Shown here piece by piece: positions 63,936-64,000 of a stretch of DNA of 64,000 bases. The first letter of the stretch is position 1. Every line of letters starts with the position of its first letter. The translations under genes and the position numbers were made by a program. The DNA is from Anadara kagoshimensis (Eukaryota > Mollusca > Bivalvia > Arcoida > Arcidae): positions 3,767,058 through 3,831,057 of the forward strand of contig CM037870.1 in assembly GCA_021292105.1 (NCBI GenBank), in the 5' to 3' direction. The notes under the pieces were generated by a model, which saw only the letters and a program-made list of their open reading frames with translations, ran no database searches and was not told the DNA's origin.

Positions 63936-64000
63936 GTTATTAAAACATTCCACGTTGACAAAAGGGACCACTGGTTGCAAAATCATTTAGATTGTTAAGA

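Overview
This 64 kb window is AT-rich, intron-rich eukaryotic DNA. It most likely comes from a bivalve mollusc. That assignment is an inference: the genes are animal genes, and the dense mix of tRNA-derived SINEs, short TIR elements, 'AGCTCACCTG' elements carrying a ~166-bp satellite, and 'gtccgtccgtc' type repeats matches what is known of bivalve genomes. There are no bacterial operons, CRISPR arrays or rRNA genes, and no convincing functional tRNA.

Three protein-coding genes are supported, all on the + strand. (1) At 354-4922 are the last three coding exons of NSF, the vesicle-fusion AAA+ ATPase; its 5' part lies left of the window. (2) At 12786-43131 is a complete class IA phosphoinositide 3-kinase catalytic subunit (p110, beta/delta-like). 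It has 23 coding exons whose phases all join, giving 1054 residues with ABD, RBD, C2, helical and kinase domains and intact catalytic motifs. A probable non-coding first exon ends at 11051. (3) At 56024-61618 is a small secreted or membrane-attached C-type lectin: 5 exons, 195 residues, signal peptide, one long-form CTLD, an 18-nt micro-exon and a hydrophobic C-tail.

The rest is mostly repeats. I could define about a dozen families from internal comparison. They are: SINE-A (~340 bp, tRNA head, about 10 copies); SINE-C, -D, -J and two further single SINEs; MITE-E (~180 bp palindromic, TACAGT ends, 8 copies), MITE-F, MITE-N, MITE-G (~210 bp) and MITE-L; the 3' ends of one reverse-transcriptase element (family H, about 13 copies, one of which keeps part of the RT region at 63185-63935); an internally deleted PIF/Harbinger element; a TIR element carrying a PHD finger; and a 3.2-kb satellite-bearing element in a PI3K intron. 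Tandem arrays lie at 9013-9790, 16500-19260, 45174-45653 and 51105-51383.

The least expected observations are: four decayed tandem copies of exon boundaries inside the PI3K gene; a ~157-bp satellite that contains the SINE-A tail; three ~145-bp near-perfect fold-back hairpins; a nearly identical 666-bp higher-order duplication inside the intronic array; nested transposons with readable target duplications; and a miRNA-like 66-nt hairpin in a lectin intron. I see no evidence of a new multigene system. The novelty is in repeat biology and in how repeats shape introns.
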